DNA of 64,000 nucleotides from Seiridium cupressi (GCA_036674765.1 JARVKI010000006.1:248001-312000), one strand, 5' to 3'. Numbered from the stretch's first letter, positions 23,117-35,423 are shown. Numbers and translations: made by a program. Notes: generated from the letters alone by a model not told the origin.

Positions 23117-23425
23117 CTAGGTCCCAGGGATACTGGGTCCGTGGGATGCCGAAGAGCTTTCCAGCCGCGGCCTTCTTAGGCCTGCCGATGCGGGAGGGAT
23201 GCGCAGATTGCACAAGCGGCGTGCGCACCGATCTAGCGATGAAGAGAACCAAGATAAGAAGAGACAAAACATATAGGGTGGTCACTTACGTATGGGTGAT
23301 CGATGGCTGGAAAATCCCGGATGAGTACTCCCTAATCCCCCTTCCCCCTTCTTGAATTCTTTCCTCAAACTTTTCTTCTCTTTTCTTCTTTTTTCTTTGA
23401 AAGGGGAGAGGAATCTATCTGGCAT
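23117..23425 (-). CDS. Possible small hypothetical protein (83 aa)
   Basis: Low-confidence call. An ATG at 23425 opens a Lys/Glu/Arg-rich frame that reaches a good donor (GTAAGT at 23289). A matching acceptor (GCTAG at 23233) restores the same frame, and a stop follows at 23117. Exons are 23290-23425 and 23117-23232 with a 57-nt intron. The second exon is GC-rich against an AT-rich background, which is why I noticed it. No domain is recognised; the product would be basic and probably disordered. In another phase the second exon also reads openly (GRPKKAAAGKLFGIP..), so the true frame is not certain. Confidence 0.25.
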
Positions 23426-24285
23426 AATTCAAAATATTATGGGATCATTTTTAGGATTCAAAAAAGGGCAACATCGAAAGATGAATAAGTGCGGAGGAAT
23501 TGTCACACAAATGGTTTATGTTTAGCATCGCTGTGTTCGAGGATTGGAGAAGGGTCCAGCAGATAGATGAGAACATCTAGAACTCTGGCCTCGTGGTGTG
23601 GAGTATCCTGGTCATGGCCGGAGCACGTCAATCAGTTGGGTGCGGAGCAAATCAAGGCAAGCAAGGGATATCGACAAGGTTTTATAATACAGGGCAGCGA
23701 CTATGGCCGAATTGAGTCCGGTTAAACGTCTTCACCCGCATGTTTGCATGCAACTGTATGGATTAGACCCTAACCCCAGCCAGATTGCAATACCCCCGGA
23801 CTTGAGTTCCGGGCGCGTTATCTGCTGGCTGCAATGGGTAGGTGTGTAGTGGGATTGAAGCCTCCCGCCCTATCGACGAGGTTTTTATCCCGGCATCCAT
23901 CCCTTCCTTTTATCAATCTCTTTGATGTTTGATTTCCCCATGACTCGTTACGATAATTCAATCACGTACATTTGGCTTGCTCCAGTAGCGCATCCGCCGC
24001 CGTCAACCTTAATGGACAGACGCGCATGCGAATTGGGGAGATATGCTTTCACAGCGCTTCTACTGATTAATGGGCAAACCATAGCGAACCTCCCTTCCGT
24101 CGTCGCAGATCTTTGTCGCGTGGGGTCATCTTGACTGACCTCTTCATGCGTTGTCGCTCGTTTATTGTATTCCCTTTCGAGTTCAAGTTTCGTCGTCTCA
24201 CCGGCTAAGCAACGAAAGTACTTATTCCACTTGATTAGCCCCTGGACTTGGCTTGATCGTCGCCAAAATCGACGACGGTTGTGCA

Positions 24286-25932
24286 ATGTTCCGCACGGTG
24301 TACCTCTCCGGGAGGATTCGGTGGCTTCATTTTGTCGCCTCGTTTGTGATCTTCTGTATACTCTTACCCACAGTCCGGTTTTATCGGCAATCGCCCCCAC
24401 CCCCGAGCATCTACGATTATACCGACGGCAAAACGGCCGGGACATGGCTCAATGACACCTTACAAGATGCTCTGATCACAGATGAGGCATCATACTTGAA
24501 GGATTTGTCGAGTCGATATGGCTTGACAAGGGATGTTCCGTGGTTTTCGAGGAGGATACATCCAGCATACAAGACGGAGTCGAGGAACAGCATGACGGAT
24601 GTAGGACTAAAATTCATGTCACACGATTTTCCGCGGGTCAGACCAGGGGATGAGGGTCTTGAATTACATGCCGAGAAGGCTATCCAACTCCCCATAAGCC
24701 AATCTGCCATACCGGACCAAGTCTCTGCGGCCTCGCTGATATTTGGCATCTCGACGTCTTACAGCCGGCTCACATATTCCAACGACTCACTCGTCAAAGA
24801 TTGGTCAAGATGGCTCACAGACGGTAAAGGGCGCACGAATGGTGCAAGCCTCGTTCTTAACCTGCACCAGGGTAGCAATGCCGAAATCAGCTACCTGAAC
24901 ACCAAATTGAGAGAATTAGGCATCGACGCTATCGTGCTGACCTCGGACGAGAGCTCAGACGTGACAACTCGATACATCGATCTCATGCACATGCTCTCCC
25001 GTCGCAGCGATGAGCTGTCCAAGGAGGGCAAGGGCAAAAAGTTCATCGCCCTGGTAGATGATGACGTCTTCTTCCCTTCACTTGGAAAGCTGCTCGGTAA
25101 ACTTGAGAAGTTCAATAGCAAGCAGGAGGCCTACATCGGTATACCAAGCGAACGCTCAGACTGGACCATCGAGAATAACATCACCATGACTTATGGCGGC
25201 GGTGCAGTATTCTTCACCCTCCCCATGGCGCATAAAATTGCAGAGTTGCCATGTCTCAAAAAAGAAGGCGGCCATGCAGGTGAACTCAAGCCGCGTGAAA
25301 ATGCATACTGGGACGAACACCTTTACAAGTGCGTTTCGCAGCATACAGAGGACAACCTTTGCGTGCTGCCCTCGTTCTACGTGCCCGAGGACGATTACCA
25401 CGGGTTGCGCACTGGCTTCGAGGGTGGTGTGCAGCCTCTCGCGTTGCACCATTACAGGCATCGACATCGCTTTGAGCCATTGAAGGCACACATGATCACT
25501 AGCCTCTGTGGAGAGAATTGCTTCCTACAACGCTTCTGGTTTAAAGACTCCTGGATCCTGGTCAACGGACATACCATCTCGCATTACCCGGACGGAGTCG
25601 AGGTTGTCCCTCTGAAGAAAAGTTCGCTGCTCGTGACACAGCAGGCGCGCGAGAAGGAGCGGACGGTGCAGATTGCCAAGAGACTGGTCATCGATCCGGT
25701 GGACGGAAGGGAGGAGAGGAAGGTCGTTAGCTGGACGGGAGTTAAGCAGACCTGGAGGTTGCTCGATGCTCGGATGACTGATGATGGCGAGGTCTGGCAA
25801 GCATATATCAAACGCAGGGGAAGTACCGTGAGCTATGGAGATGAGGACGACCGGCTGCCAGACGATACGGTGCATAGACAGGAGGGACCGAGCGATGTTG
25901 ACTCAATAATTGTGCTCATATGGGAGCCGTAA
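24286..25932 (+). CDS. GT31/Fringe-like type II membrane glycosyltransferase
   Basis: A single exon of 548 aa. I start at the ATG at 24286 (MFRTVYLSG); the frame is open a little further up but only from a TTG. Residues about 14-30 form a signal anchor with a short basic cytosolic tail, as in Golgi type II enzymes. The luminal part has the DXD-type motif LVDDDVFF near residue 265, used to bind a metal and a sugar nucleotide, followed by YGGGAVFF and NAYWDEHLYKC, an arrangement seen in Fringe-like GT31 (DUF604-like) fungal proteins. The expected role is adding a sugar such as a hexose to glycans or wall components in the Golgi; donor and acceptor are unknown. The gene converges on the GNAT gene with 166 bp between stops. 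Confidence 0.8.
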   Translation: MFRTVYLSGRIRWLHFVASFVIFCILLPTVRFYRQSPPPPSIYDYTDGKTAGTWLNDTLQDALITDEASYLKDLSSRYGLTRDVPWFSRRIHPAYKTESRNSMTDVGLKFMSHDFPRVRPGDEGLELHAEKAIQLPISQSAIPDQVSAASLIFGISTSYSRLTYSNDSLVKDWSRWLTDGKGRTNGASLVLNLHQGSNAEISYLNTKLRELGIDAIVLTSDESSDVTTRYIDLMHMLSRRSDELSKEGKGKKFIALVDDDVFFPSLGKLLGKLEKFNSKQEAYIGIPSERSDWTIENNITMTYGGGAVFFTLPMAHKIAELPCLKKEGGHAGELKPRENAYWDEHLYKCVSQHTEDNLCVLPSFYVPEDDYHGLRTGFEGGVQPLALHHYRHRHRFEPLKAHMITSLCGENCFLQRFWFKDSWILVNGHTISHYPDGVEVVPLKKSSLLVTQQAREKERTVQIAKRLVIDPVDGREERKVVSWTGVKQTWRLLDARMTDDGEVWQAYIKRRGSTVSYGDEDDRLPDDTVHRQEGPSDVDSIIVLIWEP

Positions 25933-26098
25933 TTCCAGTACATCAAGGAATAGACATTACGTAGTAGATAATGAGACTAATGAATTTTCCAGGCAATTGT
26001 CTCTCGCACTGATGACTACCGTCTTCATGCGACCGCCACATGTCGGCTCTATCACGACAATAACCGCCCCGCATATATGTCACCATCTAGTGTAATCC

Positions 26099-26851
26099 CT
26101 ATTTCTTCTCTCTAGCCTCCCACTGCTCCCACCCCATCTCATATTCTAGCTCCTCTAGCCCCTCTTTATTTGTCCTATCCTGCCCCTTCCAGCCAAACCT
26201 ATCCAGGACCGTCACCATCGCCGCATTCTTCTTCAGCGTCGTGGCTGTGATCTTATCTAGCTGCAGCCCCCCATCTGCGGCACTCTTGAATCCCCATTCC
26301 ATGGCCAACCTCACGGCCTCCTTAGCAAACCCGCGCCCACGATACTCAGGGTTGATCATGGCCCCTACATCGCCGACCCTCAGGAAGTCCTCCTTCCTTG
26401 CCTCTTCGCCTTCCTTGGGCTCAGGCATAGGCTCGCCGGTGGCGGGCGACAGGTCCTTGATGCTGCCGTACCCGCCAATGCCAATCATCAGGCCGCCCTT
26501 CTTCCGCAGCTCATCGCCCTCCTCGGTGCCTTCCTGGCCCACGTAGACCAAGGCGAGGTTCACGCGGCCGGGGCCACCGAGGACTTTGCCCCTGGTCCCA
26601 GCCGAAGGAAGAACGACGGTAGGCTGGGCGGCGCTGTCGCGCATCCGGGCGATGACGCTCGTGGCTACCGACAGCGCCATGGGCTCGCTCCGGGCGACCT
26701 CGCTGGACTCCATGTCCGTGTTGCGCGGATCCGAGAGGATGGTGGCGAGGGATGCATTGTCCTCGGGCTCCAGGGTGCGCAGCAGGAGCGGGTGGGTGGG
26801 GGAAGGGAGATGCGTTGGGAGGTGGTTGTATGACTTGGTGGTGGCTGCCAT
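26099..26851 (-). CDS. GNAT-family N-acetyltransferase
   Basis: A single exon of 250 aa. It shows a RimJ/RimL-like GNAT layout: an opening LLLRTLEPEDNASLATIL strand-helix unit near residues 22-39, a central insertion rich in Glu and Lys, and the acetyl-CoA loop MINPEYRGRGFAKEAVRLAMEW near 165-186 with the Q/RxxGxG/A-like core RGRGFAKEA. The end has AAMVTVLDRFGWKGQ, the usual 'N..S..v.eklGF' region. It likely transfers acetyl from acetyl-CoA to a small molecule or protein amine in the cytosol; the substrate cannot be read from the sequence. No targeting signal is present. It is GC-rich compared with its spacers, as expected of a coding gene. Confidence 0.85.
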   Translation of the reverse strand: MAATTKSYNHLPTHLPSPTHPLLLRTLEPEDNASLATILSDPRNTDMESSEVARSEPMALSVATSVIARMRDSAAQPTVVLPSAGTRGKVLGGPGRVNLALVYVGQEGTEEGDELRKKGGLMIGIGGYGSIKDLSPATGEPMPEPKEGEEARKEDFLRVGDVGAMINPEYRGRGFAKEAVRLAMEWGFKSAADGGLQLDKITATTLKKNAAMVTVLDRFGWKGQDRTNKEGLEELEYEMGWEQWEAREKK

Positions 26852-29800
26852 GATTGCGGTTTTGATATGTGGTGAAGGTAATGGAGGAAGAGATACCCAA
26901 GGCTCAGGGTGTCAATCGCTATACTGTGATATAGTGCTAATCAAACTGAAGGGGTAGAGCTGGACGGAACTGAGATCAGGTGCCAACTAGCTTGGGGATA
27001 TCTATGGGACGGAGTTGGGGTGAAATCGTGTTTTATGCTGCTTGTAAGTGTTCTCAGTCGGAGAAGGTCTCTCAGTCTTTATAGCTGTCTGGTCTTGGTA
27101 TGCTTGCTATCTACAACCTTTGTCGCGAAGACCCCGCCAAAGGAATCTGTTGTCCTACGTATAATGCAGATATACGGCTCCGAGCATACGGGAATCGGAC
27201 GCCCAGGTCCAGTTAGCGGCTTACGGGTCCGTCCCTGCGGGGCCCGTTTGGCCAAGCCTCTGCGTCTCCAGTAGGGGCTCCAGCTTTCAAATATCTCCTT
27301 AGTGCTCATTTTGGCAGGTCGCAGGTCGCAGGTCGAAGTTGAGGCCCACCGTGACTCTTCCATAGTCTTTGAACCCTGTGAGGCGCTTGTAGAACTGGGC
27401 TAGAGTGCAGGCGCAGTGTCTGAAGAGTCATCGCATCCCTGGTTTCGCATGACGAGTCAGACAAAGTACGTATGCGTGCCAGTCTTTTAATCGTGTCTAA
27501 TGAGTCGCACTATAGTCGACCTAGGATGCATCTTGAAAATCGGGCTGCACCAAAGTACCATAAAATATTTGGTGTTACAGCCAATCCGGTCGTTGATAAT
27601 GGAACTCGTAGTGGCGGTCATTTTTGCTACTCTACTATGGGGACACAAAAATTGGCCTTCGCCGTGCGCGTCTCATATTGTTGTTCGCAGTCTGCGAAAT
27701 ATCAAATACGGAAGAGGGGTTTGATCCATATGGACTGAGAGATGCCAGACGAAAACGCACTGTCCAACAGGACCAGGACAACATTGTCAAAGACCGTTGG
27801 CGCTTGACCGTTCGGAAATTGGGTTTCGGGTATACTCAGGCCAAGGGCATGCACATCAAAGCGAGGACAGTATGTATATACGCGGCTGTCTGCTGCAAGC
27901 AAAGGACAATGGGCATCATGACGGGCCCGATTGTCACTCACGAGTCTATTCACGATATAATTCCGGTAGGTGGCAGAAAGCTGGATAGGCACAACCGACT
28001 AGCTATCCTCTTAACGACTGTAAAACCTAAATACCTTCAAGACGGATAGTCTTTTTCTTGACAATAGTTTTGAGACCCTCAGTTGACAGCTACGATTTGG
28101 ACTATAGTATGCCACGAGTTTGGGCTCCTTGGACTAATTGTGTTGTGGTGAAATATATAAGTAAAGCTGGTATATTTTTATGATGCATTGTATGCAAGGT
28201 CCTGGCCCCTCTGTGGATGCAACCTCCCAGTGCCTCCAGGCCGGCCACACAAGCCGGGCGAAGGAGTGGATGGTTCAAGAGGGGCCTTGTTCACACAATC
28301 GACCACGACGCAATCGCCTGTGACCGGTCAAGCTCGTGGAGAAGTACTAGTCAGACTAGAAATCATCTCCGCACTTCCCCGAGTCACTTATAAGCACTGC
28401 TATGGTAGGTTCTAGTTGACTTTAAACTCGCAGATGACTAGGGCCGCCTGCGAGAATCCGTCAGCTTATATTGTGTTGGGCTATTAGCAAACCCAGAAGT
28501 CGCGATTTTTCGCTCTCTGTTCGGTTTGAAGTATGTGATTGCACCACATTCAAGTTCACCATGATATTTCGATCATGATTCCATCTCCTCATAGGGCCAC
28601 CATCGCGACTAGTGACGCATCGTAACCTCGACCTTCAATATTCAAACAAACAATAGGTTAGCCAAAACACCAACAACAACCAGAGTCAATGCGGAGGGTC
28701 AAAGAAATCCTGATGCACATCGACCTCGGTGCTTTGCCGACCCTACAGCTATCGCTTGAACAGGATGAAGAGGATGAAGAGGATGAAGAGGATGAAGAGG
28801 ATGAAGAGGATGAAGAGGATGAAGAGGATGACCATACTGTTCCGCGCAATTCTTGTGACGCCAGGCTGCATCCGGACCCATCTTTAAATAAAACCTATCG
28901 GGAGTAAGCTTGTTTCCGGTCAATATAATTGTTGCCTGTACCCCTGTCACTCAAAGTCAGAAGGTCAAGCTTCACCCAGCCCTACTTCTTCCTGAAATGC
29001 GGCTCTGCGATGGCCGGCTCGATCGAGAATGAGGCTCTGCTGAGTTATTACTTAAAAGAGGCCGCTTCCGCCCCCATTCTACCACTGCACCAGCTGCACC
29101 CTCCATTGCATCCTGAGAAGTCCTTTCATGTCATGTTACTAATTGAAGTCATAACAGTCATTCTTTAACTACATTTTTTACTCAACAAATCACGAACTCT
29201 GGAACCAGGCTCTTCCTAGACAAGATACAATTAACCCACAGACTGGTCAGTCAATGTGACTTAGCGACTTCACCATTCTTGGACCCCAACGAACAATAAC
29301 ACCCACGTACGCGTCAATGGCTTCAATGGACCCGTCACCAGTCCAATCCATCACGTGGTTGATCTCGCTGACTCATCGAGAGGCACTTCCCAAGCTCCAG
29401 GCGCAACCAGAACCATGCCCTCCAACTCAATAATACATCGAAACGACGCGAGCATCAGGGGTACTCCGGGAGACCTGGTTTCGGACTGCTCAGCATGATG
29501 CGGACCGTTCGCAAAGATGGAGGGTGTAAGAGTTGCCTTACCGTTGCCTTACACCCGCCGCCTAATGGTTCGCCTAGTGCGCATCGCAAGGGGTCCTATC
29601 AACTCCTCTCTGTCATTTGAGGAAAACGTACTGGTGGCGCCAGCTCACCGAAAAAAAAGTATATGTTGACGTCCAAGTACCTGAGCACGAGTTGGATGTC
29701 GCAAGTGCCCGCCGGTGACCATACTAGGCGGTAATCATGCACGAGATGGGGTTTTGAACCTTGACGATCTCTGACTGGCCATTTCACGGCCTATAGCCTG

Positions 29801-32230
29801 GGCGCATTGGTCCGCATGCAGGCGCCAGAAGCCTGTTTACCAGCATCTGATGAGCACAAGATAAACGGAGGGCCCAAGCACCCGAGTCACGATGCCAACG
29901 GAACGGCTTGTCATTGAGTTCGCGAATGGGAGTCGACGAGATATTGCACCGTTATTTACGGTCATGGTGGACCTGGTATCATCAACAAGATACGAAGGGA
30001 ATTCGATTGTTGCATTACACGATCATTCGATATGTGTTCAATATGGCTAACGGGGAAATATTTCGACACTTCGTTGCGTGATATGACCTGGAAGACGCAT
30101 CTTCGGTGTTCATCATGACGCCAACCTGGTTCTCTTCTGGAGAAGATATGTATAGCCAATCGGTCCTGTAACGAATTGGAGCAGTCAAGAACAAAAGAAT
30201 AATAGTTGCCTGTGTCACCCGGAGCCCCCGCAATAAACAATCGAATCCTGACGCAGCTGAAGCCCGAGAACCGAGCTTCGTTTGCTCGAAAAGATGGTCG
30301 TCCTGCTGTTCACTCCCCATTTACGTATCATTATTTCGGATGCGAATTCTTCACCTTCTAGGCCCTCATTCCATCTCATCCTCCACTCACTTCAACAAAC
30401 AACAATACTAGACATATCATTATCAGATGGCTCAACCATACGATGTCTGATAATTGAGAATACTGGTCCTCCCCGATCATTGCAACTCCGGAGGGTTCTG
30501 CCATGATATCCTTGTAACAGTAAAGACACCCCACCATCGATGCTCGAATATCAACCAATCACCTCGGAGTTCCAAGACCACGCTGACAGGTTCGCAGAAT
30601 TCTTACACTCCAACCGCAGCAACAACCATCAAGTTGTGCCCGTCCTCACTAACGCAGTCTGGCGGTACGATCTCATCTCCGTTTGGGCTGCAATAAAGTC
30701 GACGACCCGACAGCTATTCCTTGCCCGCATTGCAGGAGTTTGCCTTACTCTCTGACGCAAAGCTTGGATTTCATGACTACTACGGTTTTTTGATGTGTTT
30801 TGATCTTCGGTGAATATCAAATCCAGAGGGTGGTAGTTGGTCCTGGTGCCAGCTATGAGCTACTTCTCAATGTTTCCCATTGCTGCCCGGTATATAAAAG
30901 GGGACCAAGCAGAAGAAGGAGCGATCATCACGAATAAAGCATATTTCCATTTCCAGGACTATTACACCTAACATGTAAACACGGTGATTCTGATAGCAAA
31001 TAGTTCTGAACGCCCAAGAGTATTTCTCGACTCAATCCGCACTTATGGCTTTAGATTCCACAAAGTCACTCCATAACGGGTATGAAATTCGCAGCTTTGT
31101 AGACTTGAGAGCACCGCGTTAACGTCAATTGTACGCAAAGTTCCTGTCCCGCGAAGCCACCACATTATTTTACATCTCATCCAACCACACATCCTCCTGT
31201 CGCCTCACGTGATCTTCAACAGCGCCGCTTGAACCAATTCGAAAGCGGACCAGCTAGCAAAGAGGTCCCATGGACACCGTATTCTCGAACAACAAGCACT
31301 CATCAAAACGACCTCAGAGCACACCTGAATTCAATATCACCGAAGTTGCCATGACTCCGACTAGTCATGCTATTTTCTATGGTGCTGTACTGGATTCAAG
31401 CTCGGGAGATGAGGGAAAGGGGATGTGGTACTGGTTATCATTTAAAACCGCCTTCGCAGCGTTTCCCAGTGCTACATAAGACTCGATGGCTGGGCACATG
31501 CAATCTCAGGAACTGGGTTAGCCAATATTGCTCTACTTGGTCAAGAAGATGGAAACGGGACGGTAGAGAATATAACTATAAATGGTGGGAGCTAGCTTTG
31601 AGCGAGCATCATAGCTAGTTGCCCAACTGCCAGGAACTAGCCCATATATCACAATGGAGAAGACATGGACTAGTAGTATTAGGTCCTGCTGTCAAACTTA
31701 TATGTGGAACTAGTCAGCAACCAAATTCCAACTTGCCCTAGATAGCAGTCGGAGCATAGGTATGTACACGCTCTTGGCGCCTTAACTTTCTGACAACCCG
31801 CATTAGCTCATCAGAGTTGGTGCTAGATAAAGGACCAACATCAACCTGGTCGAGACCGTCAAAATAAGGAGCGTGACTTCTTCGAGACAATTGTCTAGTT
31901 CACGTTACATGGAAGGCTTCGTACTGTTACAATCCCAAGCCCATGCGTTAAATCAATCTATCCAGCACCTCTAAGCGGACTGGGGAAATAGAAGAAACCA
32001 GCCCGCGCATTGACCAATCAATGACTGCGAATTTATAGTCCACTCCTGATGCGTCTTACACTCAAACCCATATGCCTACCAAAATGTGTACCGTGTGCGC
32101 AACCGGTTGACCCAAACTCCATCTCATGCAAAACCTGGAGCATCCAAGCTCTCTCTATCGTTAAAACATTGCATGCCATTCCTTGAATTCATATCCTGAT
32201 CCTTATCCATGAGTCATTCCCTTCATCCCT
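26852..32230. other. 5.4-kb gene desert
   Basis: Between the GNAT gene and the OPT transporter no frame shows a recognisable domain, and no convincing exon chain could be built on either strand. Open frames of 60-141 codons (for example 27624-28049, 30015-30320) look random. It contains a 7-bp repeat run (CAGGTCG, three copies, about 27317-27337) and the 9-bp microsatellite at 28762-28829. Short hairpin-like repeats such as TTGCCTTAC around 29530-29555 are also seen. Species-specific genes lacking homologs cannot be excluded. Confidence 0.45.
28762..28829. repeat. 9-bp microsatellite (AGGATGAAG)n
   Basis: Seven perfect copies of a 9-bp unit plus a partial eighth. On the plus strand one frame reads as repeating Asp-Glu-Glu inside a 72-codon open frame starting at 28689; on the minus strand the frames read as poly-Ser or Leu-His-Pro repeats. 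The host frame has no other recognisable feature, so the repeat may simply keep chance frames open. Confidence 0.85.
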
Positions 32231-35200
32231 TCACCAGTTGTCAGGCCCGAAATGGGTACCGTTTGCGACACTCTTGTAAGCGCAAGCTTGCCAGTCGCAG
32301 CCCTGCTTGTAGATCTCAGTTCCCCACCAGCTGAATCCTTCCATCCATCCGGGGAAGATGAAGCCGAAGAAAACAACAACAATGCCGACCGCCAGGCCAG
32401 AGTCCAGTGCGGCACTCAGCGTCATAGTGTACTTGGCCCACCACGCGCTCGCCCTGTTCTTGATCACGTAGTTGAAGAGATAGCATACCAATGCCCAAAC
32501 AGAGAAGTTGAGACCAGTAGCAGGCGGAATCCAGCTAAGAGACCCGAAGAGAACCGGCAAATTGATTTTCCGGACGATACTGTTCCTCCTTCCCCGAGCA
32601 TATAGCCACAACGGAATTGGAGCTATAGCACCGATCACGAAGCCCCATACCAACGGCCGGTACGTCGCGCCAGGTCCAAAAAACTCTGCTGGCCCAACAA
32701 CACCCCACAGTATTGACCCGTTGAAGTGGACGCGGGCAATGGGACAGGTAAAACCGTTGATCGCTTGTGGTGTGCATATGCCCGGAACATTTGCAAACAT
32801 CCAGTTTAGTACGCCGATTTGTGTCAGCGAAGAAATGATGGTTGCTGCCATTTGCACCTTGAAGAGAATCCTTGGTGGGATCTTCATATAATGCCCGAGC
32901 TTGAGATCTGCAGCGAATTTGATGCCTTGCGCTGATGAGATGTAACCATATGTGACGAATACCATATTTGCCAGCGGCCGTCCGGGGAAGGCAGCGCCCG
33001 CAATGAGCTGGCAGATGAGGTATATACTGCTGTGCTGGTTCGTGACAGCCATGACAATACCAATGGGAACGAAGAGCACGGAGCAAATGCCAAGCGCTAG
33101 GAGTAAACCATACCACGGTAAATGGATCGGGTAGCTATAGGTGGTTAGGTTGTGGCCAAAAAGGCATTATGACGTTTTGGAGGACTTACTATTCGACGAC
33201 GAATATGCCAATAGCAGTCATCGATACCGCCGTTAGCAGATACCAAGATAATGGCGCATCTTTATAGCGCTTCATCAACCGATTATGGACATCTTCTCGG
33301 CTGAGGAGATCATCGAAGTTGGAATTGGAGCGCCTCATTCCCAACCTAGCCCTATCACCACCGTCCCTGGCAATGGGCGAAAGGCCATTGTTCTCGGTAC
33401 CAAGCGGTTGATACGATGGCTTGCCATTCTCTTCAACTTCCTTCAGCGATCTTGTCCACTGCGTCCAAATGTCCCTTCCATGCCAGCAAGCTGTATGCGT
33501 AAGCAGCGAGGCGAGACCAGCAAATTGAAGCCCATAGCTCAGGACATAGGTGATGGGTAGAAAGACTCTGCTGTACTTCGTATACGCCTCCCTGTCAAAG
33601 ACATAGTCCGATGTAAGGATCCTGCTAACGTCGTAGATATTGCCAGTATTATCAAACACTGATGCTGATAGGATGGGCATATACGATGAGTAGAACACGT
33701 TGGCATAGTATGCGATAGGAGCAAGGATCCACATGACAATGACCAAGCCACCCACAACGTTCATGGCCGCCCAAAATGGGGTCAAGAGGGGTGAGCCGAT
33801 GTAAGCGATCTGCGCCCAGTCAAAAGTCAGGGGGAAGAGCCCCAAGCCAGAGACTACCCCAAACAGGTTCGCCACAACGACATTATCCGGCGCAAACCAA
33901 GTAATAACATTGAAGTAGCTGAGAGCAGGCATCAGAAGACCAGGAATGAAGTAGAATATGAAGGCGGAAAAGAAGATCAGGTAAAAGAACTTCCATCGAC
34001 TCGTCCTCCAACCATCCGCAGGCTTGTTTTCTTCTTTGTGCAAGGTGCCGAACATGGCTGCCGACATCAAAGTGCCAGGCCAGATCATGCCGCTGGGCCG
34101 AACTAGAAAGCGTCGTGTAAGTCCAGCAAAGGCATACCCCAGGATTTGGGTCGAAAGAGTTAGCAGCAGCTGGTAGACAATCGTAGCGTCTTGTTTATAA
34201 AATTGCGTTTGTTCAACAATAACGTCTGTCGCAAACGCAAAACCAAACGAGACATTGCTACTGACATAAACGCAGCTGTGTTCCTTTTCGTTCCACCGTC
34301 CTTGTGCTAGCCACAGACGGAATCTATGAGCTCGACTCTGCTGCTTGAGGGGTGGCAAGCTATGGTCGGTGGGTGAGCCGTTGCTCGAAATGGCAATTCG
34401 TACACCGTCGACGAATTCTTCTTCGGGGTCGTCGTCTCGTTTTAATAGGAGGTCCCAGAGGAGGCCAAGAGGATGTACAAGTAACAATGCTATAACTGGT
34501 GTAATTGCGACGCTGGGGTATCTTAGGGAGAAAAACAAGTTGGTGGAAGATCCAAGTATAGCAAACAAAGTCGACAGAATCCACATGCGCGGTGTGCTTA
34601 TTGAGAGGGTATAGTTGTCTGTCGGGGCAACAGATGCTCGGACTTGAGCGTACGGAGAGTTGTCTGGCGGATCGTTCTCGTCCATGGCCTCGCTCGAGGT
34701 CTCATCGTCAGACTCGCCATCTAGAAGACCCGAGGCGTCCGATTTTGCATCTGACAGCGTCTCATTCAGCAGTGAAGATTCGGTGACGCCAAATCGGCTC
34801 TCGATGCCCCCTACAACGGCCGAGCCGCCGATTTCCTCGGACGACATTCTTGGGCGCAACGAGGATGTACTTGCGCGTCCTAGTGTCCCTGACCTGCTGG
34901 TGCTTTGGGACTTGCGCCGTCTATGCCGAACCTCTTCCACCTCCGGCGCAAAGCCATCGCGAAAGCGGTGGTCGTCATCAGGGTCGAGTATCTCGTCCGC
35001 AACGGGATTTATTGGCGCAGCTCCGTACGACCCGGTCCCGAAGCCGGGAGACGACCTCAACAGCAACGGCGCCTTCGACATTGGATCTCTTTGTTCAGCG
35101 GTATCAGCATGCGCTTCGGGGTCGGGTTCGGGGTTGGTGTACGGGTAGTTCTGGTTAGATTCATCGCTCGGGCTAGGGCCATGAGCGCTGACAGAGCTGG

Positions 35201-35423
35201 TGACTTGGTTCAACTCGATACCCTGCTCGGTCGGTGGAGGAGATTGGATACGAGTTATAATAGCCTGGAGGGAAGTAACATCATCAGGCGAGGGGCAGGC
35301 AGCCGCTGTGGATCTCTCGTCTGCAGCTATGGGTCGCAACGGGAAGGTCTGTCCAGTGTGGGTGCCAGGTGTGCCAGGGGGGTGGTGAGAATCGTCATTG
35401 CTTTTCGTAGATGGATTCGGCAT
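32231..35423 (-). CDS. OPT-family oligopeptide transporter
   Basis: Two exons, 33190-35423 and 32231-33134, with a 55-nt intron (GTAAGT..CTATAG with a CTAAC branch), 1045 aa. Above 35423 the frame stays open only to a GTG, so I take the ATG at 35423. The first ~260 residues are disordered, rich in Ser, Pro, Asp and Glu. About 14 to 16 membrane spans follow, with OPT hallmarks SIYLICQLIAGAAFPGRPLANM and YMKIPPR in the second exon (the first split by family convention around NQHSS), and a C-terminal WWGTEIYKQGCDWQACAY. OPT proteins import tetra/pentapeptides, glutathione or metal-siderophore chelates by proton symport. The substrate is not deducible here. The unusually long N-terminal head could be regulatory. 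Confidence 0.93.

Larger units (their letters stand above)
20943..24285. other. AT-rich spacer with decayed repeat
   Basis: 3.3 kb with the TRM1 promoter at the left and the glycosyltransferase promoter at the right. From about 21850 to 23060 the sequence becomes strongly AT-rich with many stops in all frames and no gene. A degenerate tandem repeat (21939-22128) and a possible small spliced frame (23117-23425, minus) are listed separately. The AT bias would fit repeat-induced point mutation of an old element, but I cannot identify the element. Confidence 0.5.

Noticed and set aside
29690..29790. tRNA-like segment on the minus strand (GGTTCAAAACCCC near 29745-29760)
   Set aside because: The supposed T-stem does not pair, and no acceptor stem or anticodon arm could be drawn.
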